From assembly GCA_023388995.1 (NCBI GenBank), contig JAEWFD010000040.1, positions 1 through 64,000 on the forward strand: a stretch of DNA of 64,000 nucleotides. The letters are read 5' to 3'. Both the position numbers and the translations under genes were made by a program. The stretch comes from Bacillota bacterium. Its GTDB lineage: Bacteria; Bacillota_I; Bacilli_A; Erysipelotrichales; Erysipelotrichaceae. Positions 24,839 to 34,503 of the stretch are shown in pieces; within the stretch, counting starts at the first letter, position 1; every line of letters begins with the position of its first letter. The notes under the pieces were generated by a model. It ran no database searches and had not been told where the DNA came from. It saw only the letters and a list, made by a program, of their open reading frames with translations.

Positions 24839-26359
24839 ATGAATAAACTCATACTAAATGGTCAGCAAATTACAATTGAAGATATTATAAAAGTAGTACG
24901 TGAAAACTTGGTTGTGGAACTAGGGGAACAAGCAATTCAAAAGGTGCAAGCCTCCAGTGAGCTTGTTTCTTCTTTTGTGAAAGAAGAACGAATTGTCTAT
25001 GGGATCACCACCGGATTCGGAAAATTTTCCGATCAATATATTGAACAAAGATTGGTGCATGATTTGCAGCGCAATCTTATTCGCAGCCATGCTTGCGGTG
25101 TCGGAGAACCGTATTCCAAGGAAGTGGTTCGCTGCATGATGATTTTGCGCATCAATTCCTTATTGAAGGGACATTCCGGCATTACCCTGGAAACCTTGCA
25201 GACACTTGTCGCCATCTTAAACCAGCAAGTGGTTCCGTATATTCCTAGTCAGGGTTCACTTGGTGCCAGCGGTGATCTGGCTCCTTTGGCGCATATGGCA
25301 TTGGTACTGATCGGCGAAGGACAAGCTTACTACCAAGGGGCTTTGATGAGTGGCAAAGAAGCTTTGCAAATGGCAGGAATTGCGCCTGTTGAACTGCAGG
25401 CCAAAGAAGGATTGGCACTCATCAATGGAACACAGTGTCTGACCGCTGTCGGCTTGCTTGCGCTGTACGATGCATTGGCACTGGCTGATTTGGCTGAGGT
25501 TTGCTTGGCCTTTTCGATGTCTGCCCTGCGCGGCATTGCGGATGCTTTTGATGCCCGCATTGCAGCGGTTCGCCCGCATTGGGGTCAGGTTGCCAGCAGC
25601 ATGATGGTGCGCAGCTTGCTGGAAGGGAATACCTTTATTACCAGGCAAAATGAATTAAGGGTGCAGGACGCATATTCATTGCGCTGTGCATCGCAAGTGC
25701 ATGGGGCAAGCCGTGATGCCTTCCGCCATGTACTGGAAAAAGTAGAAATCGAAATTAACAGTGTTACTGATAATCCATTGCTCTTTACGGAGAGCGGCGA
25801 TGTGATTTCCGGAGGCAACTTCCATGGCCAGGCATTGGCGCTTGCGTTTGATTATCTGACGATTGCCATCAGCGAATTGGCAAATATCAGCGAGCGCAGG
25901 CTGGAACGATTGGTAAATCCGGCACTCAGCAATGGTCTGCCTTCCTTTTTAACGAAACAAGGCGGGTTGCATTCTGGTTTTATGATTGTCCAATATTCGG
26001 CTGCATCGTTGGTCAGCGAAAATAAAGTATACAGCCATCCGGCAAGCGTAGATTCGATTCCAAGTTCCGCAAATCAGGAAGATCATGTGTCCATGGGGAA
26101 TTTTGCGGCACGGAAAGCGCAGATGGTACTGAAAAATGCGCAAAAAGTACTATTGATGGAACTTTTGGCAGCAATGCAAGGAATAGACTTGCGCAATGAA
26201 CGGAAGGAGTATCAATTAGGAGCACGTCTGGAGGAACTCTATCATATGGTTCGCCGGCAGATTCCGTGCATTGAAGAAGATGTTGAGATGCATCCATACT
26301 TGGTTAGGATAGAAGAAATGCTGCCTGCTATGGTAGCAGTCATGAAAACATGGAGGTAG
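24839..26359 (+). CDS. hutH: Histidine ammonia-lyase
   Basis: A 506-residue enzyme that deaminates histidine to urocanate. The catalytic MIO cofactor forms from Ala143-Ser144-Gly145 in SLGASGDLAPL. The early YGITTGFGKF and the late NFHGQALALAFDYL segments are also conserved. ATG 24839 is used because AAGGGGAAGG precedes it; the ATG at 24824 has no ribosome site. First gene of hutH-hutU-ftcD-hutI-fchA-buk. Confidence 0.96.
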   Translation: MNKLILNGQQITIEDIIKVVRENLVVELGEQAIQKVQASSELVSSFVKEERIVYGITTGFGKFSDQYIEQRLVHDLQRNLIRSHACGVGEPYSKEVVRCMMILRINSLLKGHSGITLETLQTLVAILNQQVVPYIPSQGSLGASGDLAPLAHMALVLIGEGQAYYQGALMSGKEALQMAGIAPVELQAKEGLALINGTQCLTAVGLLALYDALALADLAEVCLAFSMSALRGIADAFDARIAAVRPHWGQVASSMMVRSLLEGNTFITRQNELRVQDAYSLRCASQVHGASRDAFRHVLEKVEIEINSVTDNPLLFTESGDVISGGNFHGQALALAFDYLTIAISELANISERRLERLVNPALSNGLPSFLTKQGGLHSGFMIVQYSAASLVSENKVYSHPASVDSIPSSANQEDHVSMGNFAARKAQMVLKNAQKVLLMELLAAMQGIDLRNERKEYQLGARLEELYHMVRRQIPCIEEDVEMHPYLVRIEEMLPAMVAVMKTWR

Positions 26360-26363
26360 ACTT

Positions 26364-28349
26364 ATGCAATTAAAAGATATTCCAGCCCATACGCCCCCCT
26401 TCCAAAGCGGGATTCGCAGAGCACCGTACCGGCAGTCCGCATTGACTGCAGAAGAAGAAAAACTGGCACTTAAGAATGCCTTGCGCTATATTCCTGTATC
26501 ACATCATGAAGAATTAGGTCGTGAATTTTTGCAGGAACTGCGCCAGCATGGCCGTATTTATGGCTACCGGTTCCGTCCGGAAGGACGCATTCAAGCCAAG
26601 CCTGTTGATGCATATAAAGGAAAGTGTCTGGCGGGAAAAGCAATCCAGGTGATGATGGATAATAATCTGGATTTTGAAATTGCGTTGTATCCTTATGAAC
26701 TGGTGACGTACGGAGAAACGGGCAGTGTCTGTGCAAACTGGATGCAGTATCGTTTAATCAAGCAGTATTTAGAGGAACTTACAGACGAGCAGACACTGGT
26801 ATTGGAATCCGGTCATCCATTAGGGGTTTTCCATAGTCCCAAGCAAGCACCGCGGGTGATCATCACCAACGGCTTAATGGTCGGGATGGCAGACAATCTA
26901 GAAGAATTCAAGAAGTTTGCAGCATTGGGTGTTGCCAATTATGGGCAGATGACAGCTGGCGGACTGATGTATATCGGACCGCAGGGAATTGTGCATGGTA
27001 CTTATTCTACGGTTTTGAATGCTGCTCGCATGCGCAAAGCAGGGCAAGATGATATGAAGGGCATGTTGTTTGTATCCAGCGGTCTTGGCGGTATGAGCGG
27101 TGCGCAAGGGAAAGCAGTACGCATTGCCGGCGGGGTTGCAATCATTGCGGAAGTAGATCGTTCCCGGATTGAAACCCGGCATTCGCAAGGATGGGTCGAT
27201 GAAGTTGTATATTCCTGTGCAGAAGCTTTCGCTTGTGCGAAGAAGCATCAGGAAAGTCAGACACCCAGAGCAATTGCCTATTTAGGAAATGTGGTGGAAT
27301 TGCTGGAATATGCCGGTGACCATTCCATTTTTATTGATTTGGTATCGGATCAAACTTCATGCCACGAGGCCTATGATGGCGGGTATTGTCCTGTTGATCT
27401 CTCCTTTGAGCAGCGGACGCAGTTATTAAGCACACAGAAAGATCATTTTGTTCAGCTGGTGAACGATAGCTTAAAGCGCCATTTTGCGGCGATTCAGAAA
27501 TTGGTGCAGGCTGGCAGCTATTTCTTTGATTATGGCAACAGCTTTATGAAGGCTGTCTTTGATGCCGGGATAACCGAAATTGCGAAAAATGGCAAAAACG
27601 TCTTTGATGGATTTATCTGGCCTAGCTATGTGGAAGATATTTTAGGTCCTGAATTGTTTGATTATGGCTATGGTCCGTTCCGCTGGGTTTGTTTGAGCGG
27701 GAATGATGAAGATTTGGATAAGACCGACCAAGCAGCAATGCACTGCATTGATCCAGAGCGGAGATATCAGGACCGCGATAATTATTACTGGATTCAAATG
27801 GCAAAAGAAAATAAACTGGTGGTAGGAAGCAAGGCTCGCATCTTATACCAAGATGCGTTCGGCCGGTTGAAAATAGCCTTGAAATTCAATGAAATGGTGC
27901 GAAACAAAGAAGTTGGACCGATTATGCTGGGACGCGATCACCATGATGTCAGCGGTACCGATTCGCCATTCCGGGAAACAAGCAATATCAAAGATGGTTC
28001 TATGTTCATGGCGGATATGAGCACGCAATGTTTTGCGGGCAATGCGGCGCGGGGCATGACGATGGTGGCGCTGCACAATGGCGGCGGTGTCGGCATCGGC
28101 AAATCCATCAATGGCGGCTTCGGCATGGTTTTGGATGGCAGCGAGGAAACCGATGAAATTTTACGGAATTCCATGCTGTGGGATGTCATGGGCGGGGTAG
28201 CTCGCCGCAGCTGGGCACGCAATCCGCATGCCATGGAAGTGGTTCAGGAATACAATGAAGTCATGCAAGGGCAAGACAAGATTACCGTTCCGTTTGTAGC
28301 GGATGCAGCGTTAGTTGATGCCATCTATCAAGGAGAAACAAAGAAATGA
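26364..28349 (+). CDS. hutU: Urocanate hydratase
   Basis: A 661-residue NAD-dependent hydratase converting urocanate to imidazolonepropionate. The tightly bound NAD site is recognised by SSGLGGMSGAQGKAVRIAGGVAIIAEVD, and QTSCHEAYDGGY carries a conserved Cys region. It is of the longer (about 660-670 residue) form found in anaerobes rather than the 550-residue E. coli/Bacillus form. It lies 4 bases after hutH and overlaps ftcD by four bases (ATGA). Confidence 0.95.
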   Translation: MQLKDIPAHTPPFQSGIRRAPYRQSALTAEEEKLALKNALRYIPVSHHEELGREFLQELRQHGRIYGYRFRPEGRIQAKPVDAYKGKCLAGKAIQVMMDNNLDFEIALYPYELVTYGETGSVCANWMQYRLIKQYLEELTDEQTLVLESGHPLGVFHSPKQAPRVIITNGLMVGMADNLEEFKKFAALGVANYGQMTAGGLMYIGPQGIVHGTYSTVLNAARMRKAGQDDMKGMLFVSSGLGGMSGAQGKAVRIAGGVAIIAEVDRSRIETRHSQGWVDEVVYSCAEAFACAKKHQESQTPRAIAYLGNVVELLEYAGDHSIFIDLVSDQTSCHEAYDGGYCPVDLSFEQRTQLLSTQKDHFVQLVNDSLKRHFAAIQKLVQAGSYFFDYGNSFMKAVFDAGITEIAKNGKNVFDGFIWPSYVEDILGPELFDYGYGPFRWVCLSGNDEDLDKTDQAAMHCIDPERRYQDRDNYYWIQMAKENKLVVGSKARILYQDAFGRLKIALKFNEMVRNKEVGPIMLGRDHHDVSGTDSPFRETSNIKDGSMFMADMSTQCFAGNAARGMTMVALHNGGGVGIGKSINGGFGMVLDGSEETDEILRNSMLWDVMGGVARRSWARNPHAMEVVQEYNEVMQGQDKITVPFVADAALVDAIYQGETKK

Positions 28350-29314
28350 AACAAATCATAGAAATTATTCCGAATTACTCGGAAGGCAAACAAGAAGCGG
28401 TGATGAAAGAAATATTGGCACCGTTTCAAAGACCTGAAATTACGCTTTGCAAGCTGGAAATGGATGCCAGCTATCATCGCAGCGTGGTCAGCGTAATTGG
28501 TGAACTGGATGCGGTACTGGATGCAGCGATTGCATCACTGCAGATTGCCAGTCGCCTGATTGATTTACGCAGCCATAAGGGAGAACATAAACGGATGGGA
28601 GCTTGCGATGTATTGCCGCTGCTGCCGATCCACAATATCACGACAGAAGAGTTAATTGCGATCAGCGAGGAGTTTGGCAGACGGATTGCGGAAGAAACCA
28701 AGATTCCGGTGTATTTATATGCCCTGAGTGCGAAGCGTGAGCAATGCACGAATTTGCCGGATATTCGCAAGGGTGAATTTGAAGGGTTGCAGGAAAAGAT
28801 GCAGGATCCATACTGGCATCCGGATTTTGGATCTCCTGATATTCATCCGACGGCAGGCGCCATTGCGGTAGGCGTGCGAAAACCGCTGCTGGCTTATAAT
28901 GTAGATGTAACGTGTTCCGATCTTGCGCAAGTGAAGGAAATTGCGAAAGCAATGCGCTTCAGCAGCGGGGGATATCGGTTCATTCAAGCAGGTGCTGTCC
29001 AGCTGGAAGATCGCTATCAAGTCAGCATGAATGTAACGGATTATACCAAAACAGCACTGTATCGTGCGTTTGAAGCTGTAGCCATGGAAGCAAAGCGCTA
29101 TGATGCTGTGGCTAGCGGCAGCGAAATCATCGGCTTAATCCCTAAGGATGCGCTTCTGGATACCTTGGCCTATTATCTGAAGAAACCAGATAAAAACAGC
29201 TTGCAGAACCTTTCTTTGGATGAGATTGTGGAACTTGCGGTGCATCATCTGAAGTTATATGGCTTCACCAAAGAAAAGGTGGTGGAATACTATGTCGCGG
29301 CAGATTCTGTATAA
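28346..29314 (+). CDS. ftcD: Glutamate formimidoyltransferase
   Basis: A 322-residue monofunctional transferase that moves the formimino group of N-formimino-glutamate to tetrahydrofolate, releasing glutamate. The N-terminus QIIEIIPNYSEGKQ and the segments HKGEHKRMGACDVLPLLPI and HPTAGAIAVGVRKPL are characteristic. The cyclodeaminase half present in the animal fusion enzyme is instead a separate gene (30536). It overlaps hutU by four bases and hutI by 23. Confidence 0.95.
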   Translation: MKQIIEIIPNYSEGKQEAVMKEILAPFQRPEITLCKLEMDASYHRSVVSVIGELDAVLDAAIASLQIASRLIDLRSHKGEHKRMGACDVLPLLPIHNITTEELIAISEEFGRRIAEETKIPVYLYALSAKREQCTNLPDIRKGEFEGLQEKMQDPYWHPDFGSPDIHPTAGAIAVGVRKPLLAYNVDVTCSDLAQVKEIAKAMRFSSGGYRFIQAGAVQLEDRYQVSMNVTDYTKTALYRAFEAVAMEAKRYDAVASGSEIIGLIPKDALLDTLAYYLKKPDKNSLQNLSLDEIVELAVHHLKLYGFTKEKVVEYYVAADSV

Positions 29315-30542
29315 TGCAAAGGCAATTTACACAGTTGCCGGAGGAGTCAAGCACAAGGAGCAGCTAGGACAGTTTCCCATTCTTGAGAATGGCTTTCTGG
29401 TACTGGATGATGAGCAAATTACGGCAGTCGGTGAAGGGTCTTATGATAGTTATGTAACCGATACGACAATCCTGCGTGATTTAGAAGGTAAAATAGTGAC
29501 ACCGGGCTTTATTGATCCGCATACCCATTTAGTGTTCGGCGGGAGCCGGACAGCGGAATACGCATTGAAACTGCAAGGCGTGGATTATCTGACCATCCTT
29601 AATCAAGGAGGGGGAATCTTATCTACGGTAGAGGCAACCAGAGCTGCTTCCTTTTCTTCGTTGTATGAACGGGCAAGAGCAACGCTGGATGAGATGCTCG
29701 CATGCGGTGTTACCACCATCGAAGCGAAAAGCGGCTATGGCTTGGATTTGGAAACAGAACGGAAACAGCTGCAAGTTGTGAAGCAGCTGAATGAAGATCA
29801 TGCAATTGAACTTGTGGCTACCTATATGGGGGCGCATGCCATCCCAAAGGAATATGCGGGGCGGACAGATGCTTACGTAGATTTTGTAATTGAGGAAGTT
29901 CTGCCGCTCATCAAGAAAGAGAAGCTGGCTGTGTTTATTGATTTGTTTTGTGAAGAAGGTATATTTGAATTGGATCAAAGCCGCCGGATCTTGGAAGCTG
30001 CAAACAAGCTTGGCTTTCAGCTGAAAATCCATGCGGATGAGATTGTGCCGTTAGGCGGAGCAAAGCTGGCAGCGGACTGCCGGTGCGTGAGTGCCGAGCA
30101 TTTGATGCAGGCTAGCGATGCTCATTTAGAGGCAATGGCAGAAGCGGGTGTTTGTGCAGTACTTTTGCCGACGACGTCGTTTCATTTAGGGAAGTCCTAT
30201 GCCAGAGCGAAGCGGATGCAGGAACTTGGTGTTACGTTGGCGATGGCAACGGACTATAATCCCGGCAGTTCGCCATGCAGCGATCTTATCTGGGCGATGC
30301 GAATTGCTTCGCGTGGATATCACATGGCACCGCTGGAAATATTAACGATGGTAACGTTGCATGCAGCGCGAGCAATTGGCAAAGAAGAGCAGCTTGGTTC
30401 CCTTGAACCAGGAAAGCAGGCAGACTTGGTTTGTTTGGATCTCGCACAATTTGATGATCTAATTGTGAATATGGGAAGAAGTCCCGTTCATATGGTGATA
30501 AAGAAAGGTAAGATAGTATATCAAAGGGGTGGCATATGTTAA
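29292..30542 (+). CDS. hutI: Imidazolonepropionase
   Basis: A 416-residue amidohydrolase that opens the imidazolone ring to N-formimino-glutamate. The metal motif is DPHTHLVFGGSR. The catalytic segments KSGYGLD, KIHADEIVPLGGAKLAAD and SAEHLM, and the late ATDYNPGSSP, are all present. ATG 29292 follows AAGGTGG; the frame continues upstream into ftcD but without a ribosome site. Confidence 0.95.
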   Translation: MSRQILYNAKAIYTVAGGVKHKEQLGQFPILENGFLVLDDEQITAVGEGSYDSYVTDTTILRDLEGKIVTPGFIDPHTHLVFGGSRTAEYALKLQGVDYLTILNQGGGILSTVEATRAASFSSLYERARATLDEMLACGVTTIEAKSGYGLDLETERKQLQVVKQLNEDHAIELVATYMGAHAIPKEYAGRTDAYVDFVIEEVLPLIKKEKLAVFIDLFCEEGIFELDQSRRILEAANKLGFQLKIHADEIVPLGGAKLAADCRCVSAEHLMQASDAHLEAMAEAGVCAVLLPTTSFHLGKSYARAKRMQELGVTLAMATDYNPGSSPCSDLIWAMRIASRGYHMAPLEILTMVTLHAARAIGKEEQLGSLEPGKQADLVCLDLAQFDDLIVNMGRSPVHMVIKKGKIVYQRGGIC

Positions 30543-31177
30543 GAGAATTGACGTTGGATGCATTTGTAGAACTTGTCGATAGCAAAGAGCCGGCACCCGG
30601 CGGAGGCAGTGTCAGTGCGTTTGTAGGAGGCATTGCTTGTGCGCTGGCTAGAATGTACGGTCATTTAAGTATTGGGAAGAAAGCATACGAAGCACAACCC
30701 GCAGATTTGAAGGAACGGTTTCAAGCATCGTTTGGACAACTGCAGGAAATTGAAACGAAATTGATGATCTTGGTTGATGAAGACACAGAAATTTTCAATC
30801 GTTTTATGGAAGCAATGCGGCTGCCAAAAACAACGGAACAGCAGGTTGCTCTACGAAACAAAGCCATGGAAATTGCGACAAAGGAAGCAATTGAAAGCCC
30901 GCTGGCAATGATTGAACTGTGTTTTGACGGCATGAAAACATTGGAAGCAATGGTCGGCTACGGCAATGCGAATGCGGTGAGTGATATCGGGGTTGCAGTG
31001 GCTTGCTTTGAAGCAGCCGCCAAAGGAGCCTATTTGAATGTGATCATCAATCTGAAAGGACTTCAGGATGATGAACTGGCGTATGTGTTTGAACGCAAAG
31101 CAAAGTTGAAATTAGAGCAAGTTTGCAGCATGGGATTTGATTTTTATACCAAGGTTCGCAATTTAATGAAAGAATAA
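30536..31177 (+). CDS. fchA: Formimidoyltetrahydrofolate cyclodeaminase
   Basis: A 213-residue helical cyclodeaminase/cyclohydrolase-family protein with the typical N-terminus LDAFVELVDSKEPAPGGGSVSAFVGGIACALARM. It converts formimino-tetrahydrofolate to methenyl-tetrahydrofolate and ammonia, feeding one-carbon metabolism. The start overlaps the hutI stop by seven bases. Confidence 0.92.
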   Translation: MLRELTLDAFVELVDSKEPAPGGGSVSAFVGGIACALARMYGHLSIGKKAYEAQPADLKERFQASFGQLQEIETKLMILVDEDTEIFNRFMEAMRLPKTTEQQVALRNKAMEIATKEAIESPLAMIELCFDGMKTLEAMVGYGNANAVSDIGVAVACFEAAAKGAYLNVIINLKGLQDDELAYVFERKAKLKLEQVCSMGFDFYTKVRNLMKE

Positions 31178-31192
31178 GTATAGGAGAAGCAT

Positions 31193-32260
31193 ATGAGTTA
31201 TAAAATACTAGCAATAAATCCCGGTTCTACCTCGACCAAGTTAGCGGTATATGAGGACGAAACCGTATTGTTTGAAGAAACATTGCGCCATAGTGCAGAA
31301 GAACTGGCACCATTTGATTCGATTATGGAGCAAAGTGCATATCGTCGTACCATGATAGACCGGGCTTTCCAAGACAGGCAAATGTCAATGGATACTCTGG
31401 ATGCTGTTGTCGGACGCGGCGGCTTGTTAAGACCGCTTCGCTCCGGTACATATGCAATTAATGAGGCCATGCTTGAAGATTTGCGGCAGGCGGTCAACGG
31501 TCAGCATGCATCGAATTTAGGCGCAGTGCTGGCTCATGAGCTTGGCGAGCAATTGCATATACCCGCTTATATCGTTGATCCGGTTGTCGTGGATGAGCTG
31601 CATGATCTAGCCCGTTTGAGCGGACTTCCGGGTTATGAACGCACCAGTATTTTTCATGCACTAAATCAAAAAGCCGTGGCTCGCAAATTAGCCAAGGAAA
31701 AAGGGGTTGCCTTGGATGAACTTAATCTCATCGTCTGCCATATGGGAGGCGGCATTTCTGTCGGTGCTCATGAAAAAGGTTCTGTGGTAGATGTCAATAA
31801 TGCCCTTTTGGGAGAAGGACCATACTCTCCCGAACGCGCAGGCGGGCTGCCGGTGCATGCGATGATTGCGCTTTGCGAACAATTTTCTTCTGCTGAAGTG
31901 AAAAAGAAAATTGCCGGCAAAGGGGGATTGGTTGCATACCTGCAAACCAATGATGGCCGTGAAGTGCAGCGCCGCATTCAAGAAGGCGATACTTATGCAA
32001 AGCTGGTTTATGAAGGAATGGCTTATCAGATTGCCAAGGAAATCGGTGCTTGTGCAACTGTCTTAAAAGGAACTGTGGATGCCATTATTTTGACTGGCGG
32101 GCTGGCATATGATCCGTTTTTGGTGGAATCCATTACGCAGCGGGTATCCTTCATTGCTCCGCTTGCCGTTTTTCCGGGCGAGGATGAAATGATTGCATTG
32201 GTGCAAGGGGCTCTTCGTGTCTTGAAGAAAGAAGAAGATGCGCAAAACTATCCCAATTAA
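31193..32260 (+). CDS. buk: Butyrate kinase
   Basis: A 355-residue ASKHA-fold acyl-phosphate kinase. INPGSTSTKLAVYED at the N-terminus, CHMGGGISVGAHEKGSVVDVNNALLGEGPYSPERAGGLP and LTGGLAYD are diagnostic for Buk rather than acetate kinase. It makes ATP from butyryl-phosphate or a branched acyl-phosphate. ATG 31193 follows TAGGAGAAGCAT, 15 bases after fchA, so it is the last gene of the histidine operon. No phosphotransbutyrylase gene is nearby. Confidence 0.9.
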   Translation: MSYKILAINPGSTSTKLAVYEDETVLFEETLRHSAEELAPFDSIMEQSAYRRTMIDRAFQDRQMSMDTLDAVVGRGGLLRPLRSGTYAINEAMLEDLRQAVNGQHASNLGAVLAHELGEQLHIPAYIVDPVVVDELHDLARLSGLPGYERTSIFHALNQKAVARKLAKEKGVALDELNLIVCHMGGGISVGAHEKGSVVDVNNALLGEGPYSPERAGGLPVHAMIALCEQFSSAEVKKKIAGKGGLVAYLQTNDGREVQRRIQEGDTYAKLVYEGMAYQIAKEIGACATVLKGTVDAIILTGGLAYDPFLVESITQRVSFIAPLAVFPGEDEMIALVQGALRVLKKEEDAQNYPN

Positions 32261-32293
32261 GAAATGATGCCAGGCAGATAAGCAGATTAGTCA

Positions 32294-32322
32294 AGGGCAT
32301 AGTTAGCCCTATATTGTTTTTG
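32294..32322 (+). terminator. Probable terminator of the hut-buk operon
   Basis: AGGGC, loop ATAGTTA, GCCCT, then TATATTGTTTTT. The stem is short (5 base pairs), so termination may be partial. Confidence 0.45.
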
Positions 32323-32382
32323 AATTTTATCTGATTACCCATTCCAAAGAACATGTTATATAATTGCATTCGGAGGGACATT

Positions 32383-32742
32383 ATGAAACTGAATTTTATT
32401 ACGATGATGGTTAGAGATACAAAAAAGGCGGTCGCTTTTTATCAGGAACTGGCGGGTTTGCAAGTTGTTAATCATCTGTGTATTGAGGCAGGAGAGATTA
32501 TTTTTCTGGCAAATGAAAAAGGCGAAACAATGCTGGAGTTGATTCAATTCGAACATGCGGAAAAAGTGCTGGCAAAGGGACTGGTTCTGAGTTTTTCTGC
32601 GGCAGATGAGCTGGAACAATTGCGAGAAAAAGCAGTCGCATTGGGGTATTTGCCATCAAATATAATTGCAGGCGGACCAAAACCAAAGCACTTTACTGTT
32701 GCCGATCCTGATGGAATTATTGTAGAGTTTGCCAATTCATAG
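32383..32742 (+). CDS. VOC (glyoxalase/bleomycin-resistance) family protein
   Basis: A 119-residue protein: MKLNFITMMVRDTKKAVAFYQELAGL at the N-terminus and FTVADPDGIIVEF at the C-terminus, the paired beta-alpha-beta modules of vicinal-oxygen-chelate proteins. ATG 32383 follows CGGAGGGACATT, and a TATAAT lies 20 bases upstream. It has its own promoter and is separated from buk. The substrate is unknown. It is a distant relative of the VOC protein at 2725. Confidence 0.8.
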   Translation: MKLNFITMMVRDTKKAVAFYQELAGLQVVNHLCIEAGEIIFLANEKGETMLELIQFEHAEKVLAKGLVLSFSAADELEQLREKAVALGYLPSNIIAGGPKPKHFTVADPDGIIVEFANS

Positions 32743-32783
32743 TTACACTGCCATATCCCTTGGTGAGTATTTATCGAACAAAA

Positions 32784-32816
32784 AACGGATTATCAATTTT
32801 ATGATAGTCCTTTTTT
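32784..32816. terminator. Bidirectional terminator between converging genes
   Basis: GGATTATCA pairs with TGATAGTCC (one G-U wobble) around ATTTTA, with A-run before and T-run after. It serves the VOC gene and the minus-strand methyltransferase-like gene. Confidence 0.8.
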
Positions 32817-32832
32817 ACTGTCATTGCAGGTA

Positions 32833-33744
32833 CTAACTAATGGGTATTCCTTTATGAAGCTTCTTGGTGATGACGGAAGCATAGAATTTATCTTGTATTG
32901 CCTTGTACCTGACCTGATATTGATCCTTTGGCAGATACTGTTCCAGCATAGGGAGAGATGGAGCATATAGAAAAGAGCCGCCATTTTGCAAAGAATCCAA
33001 AATAGCTTTATAGGTCTTGGCATACATCATGGCTATATCATCTTGCTCGTGGGCAATGAAATGACTGGAGAATGCCAAATTAGAGAGCACTGTTCCCCAA
33101 CGTTGTTCTTGGTAGCTGTATTCCAGCCAATTGGCTTTGGATATGTATGGCAGCGATGCCGGCATTCGGTCGATGCCGGATGCTTCTTTGCCGATTGACC
33201 GCAAATACTGAACTAAATATCCATGTTCACCGCAGCCGACATCCAATATCGGTTCTTTTAAAGAGACTAAGTCCAGCTGCAGCAGCTGGATTTGAAAGGC
33301 AGCCGAATATTCACTGCATACAGGTTGCTGGGCATAGTATGAAGCATTGGTGTTCAAGATAACAAGTGCCGGATTGGTATGTTGGAGAAATTGTCTGAGG
33401 CGCAGATAATGGTGTTGTTCGAGTTCAGAAATGGATAATTTCATTGACAATACTTCTTGCAGTAACTCCCGGTATACGTTTTTCATTTGGAACAGATCAC
33501 CGCATTGAAAATGCGTATATTGATTGCTGCGGTAAAATTGCTGCTCACAGGAAGTGACCAGAAAGGTCAGCAGTTCTTCTTGCTGGGCAGAGGAAAGTTT
33601 TGAATGCAAACGAAGCTGAGAAAGAAGCATTTGCATCTCAGCTGTGAAATGAAAGGGAACAGGGGACGTGCTAAATAAATTCTTGTTGTCGTTGAATTGC
33701 ATTTGCCGCATAATGGCATCTTTCAGATGTACTACCGTTGTCAT
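32833..33744 (-). CDS. SAM-dependent methyltransferase-like protein
   Basis: The protein has 303 residues. The C-terminal half has the class I SAM-binding motif EPILDVGCGEHGYLVQYL, then SGIDRMPA and a later LQNGGSFLYAPSLPMLEQYL, in the order expected for a Rossmann methyltransferase. The N-terminal 150 residues are helical and not recognised. No catalytic NPPY-like motif is visible, so the methyl acceptor is unknown. The start ATG 33744 follows ACGGAGGGAATACAT. Confidence 0.65.
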   Translation of the reverse strand: MTTVVHLKDAIMRQMQFNDNKNLFSTSPVPFHFTAEMQMLLSQLRLHSKLSSAQQEELLTFLVTSCEQQFYRSNQYTHFQCGDLFQMKNVYRELLQEVLSMKLSISELEQHHYLRLRQFLQHTNPALVILNTNASYYAQQPVCSEYSAAFQIQLLQLDLVSLKEPILDVGCGEHGYLVQYLRSIGKEASGIDRMPASLPYISKANWLEYSYQEQRWGTVLSNLAFSSHFIAHEQDDIAMMYAKTYKAILDSLQNGGSFLYAPSLPMLEQYLPKDQYQVRYKAIQDKFYASVITKKLHKGIPIS

Positions 33745-33887
33745 ATGTATTCCCTCCGTTTTAGTTGCCCCAGTATATCAAAGTCAAAGAATATATGCTA
33801 CTGGTTAGGCATAAATTCTGCAAATTTTATAATCTGGCTAGGGAAAAAGCAATTATGAACGAAAAATAAAAAAGAAGCCATTCCGTA

Positions 33888-33896
33888 TGGTATAAT
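33888..33896 (+). promoter_or_regulatory. Extended -10 promoter of ruvAB
   Basis: TGGTATAAT (TGn plus perfect TATAAT) lies 21 bases before the ruvA start; no -35 match is seen, as usual for extended -10 promoters. Confidence 0.5.
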
Positions 33897-33917
33897 GGAC
33901 ACATTGGTGGTGATGAT

Positions 33918-34502
33918 ATGTATGCTTTTATTTCCGGAATAGTTCATGCGGTGAAAGCTGATGAAGTAATTGTGAATAACCACGGTATCGGATACCGTAT
34001 TTTTATGCCTGGAACGGAAGAAATTAAACGACAGCAAGAAGTTTTTCTGTATACATACCAGCAGGTACGTGAAGATGCTCATCTGCTGTTTGGTTTTTTG
34101 ACGCAGCAGGAATACGATCTGTTTATGGAACTGATTAAGGTGAAAGGTGTTGGCTGCCGTACAGCGCAAGGTATTTTGTCAGGTTCGAAAGCGGATGATA
34201 TTATCAAAGCGATTGAAACATCGGATGTTGCTTTCATGAAGAAATTGCCGGGCATCGGGCCGAAGAGTGCACAGCAAATTATCTTGGATTTACGGGGCAA
34301 ACTCGTCAGTTCACAGGAAATGAGTCAGAAAGGCAGCAAAAGCGTGCTGCTGGACGAAGTGGAACAAGCGTTGAAATCGCTGGGATATAAGCAAAGTGAG
34401 ATCAATCCGGTCTTGAAGCAATTGCCGTCAACAACAGAGATGGAATTGGATGCGCTGCTGAAGGTGGCACTGGGATTGATGCTGAAGAGCAAAGGAGGAT
34501 AA
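33918..34502 (+). CDS. ruvA: Holliday junction DNA helicase subunit RuvA
   Basis: A 194-residue protein: N-terminal OB fold (MYAFISGIVHAVKADEVIV), two helix-hairpin-helix motifs (LIKVKGVGCRTAQGIL and KLPGIGPKSAQQIILDLRGKL) and a C-terminal domain that contacts RuvB. It binds the four-way junction as a tetramer. It lies one base upstream of ruvB. It begins a block with the Bacillus subtilis order ruvA to relA. Confidence 0.96.
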   Translation: MYAFISGIVHAVKADEVIVNNHGIGYRIFMPGTEEIKRQQEVFLYTYQQVREDAHLLFGFLTQQEYDLFMELIKVKGVGCRTAQGILSGSKADDIIKAIETSDVAFMKKLPGIGPKSAQQIILDLRGKLVSSQEMSQKGSKSVLLDEVEQALKSLGYKQSEINPVLKQLPSTTEMELDALLKVALGLMLKSKGG

Positions 34503-34503
34503 C

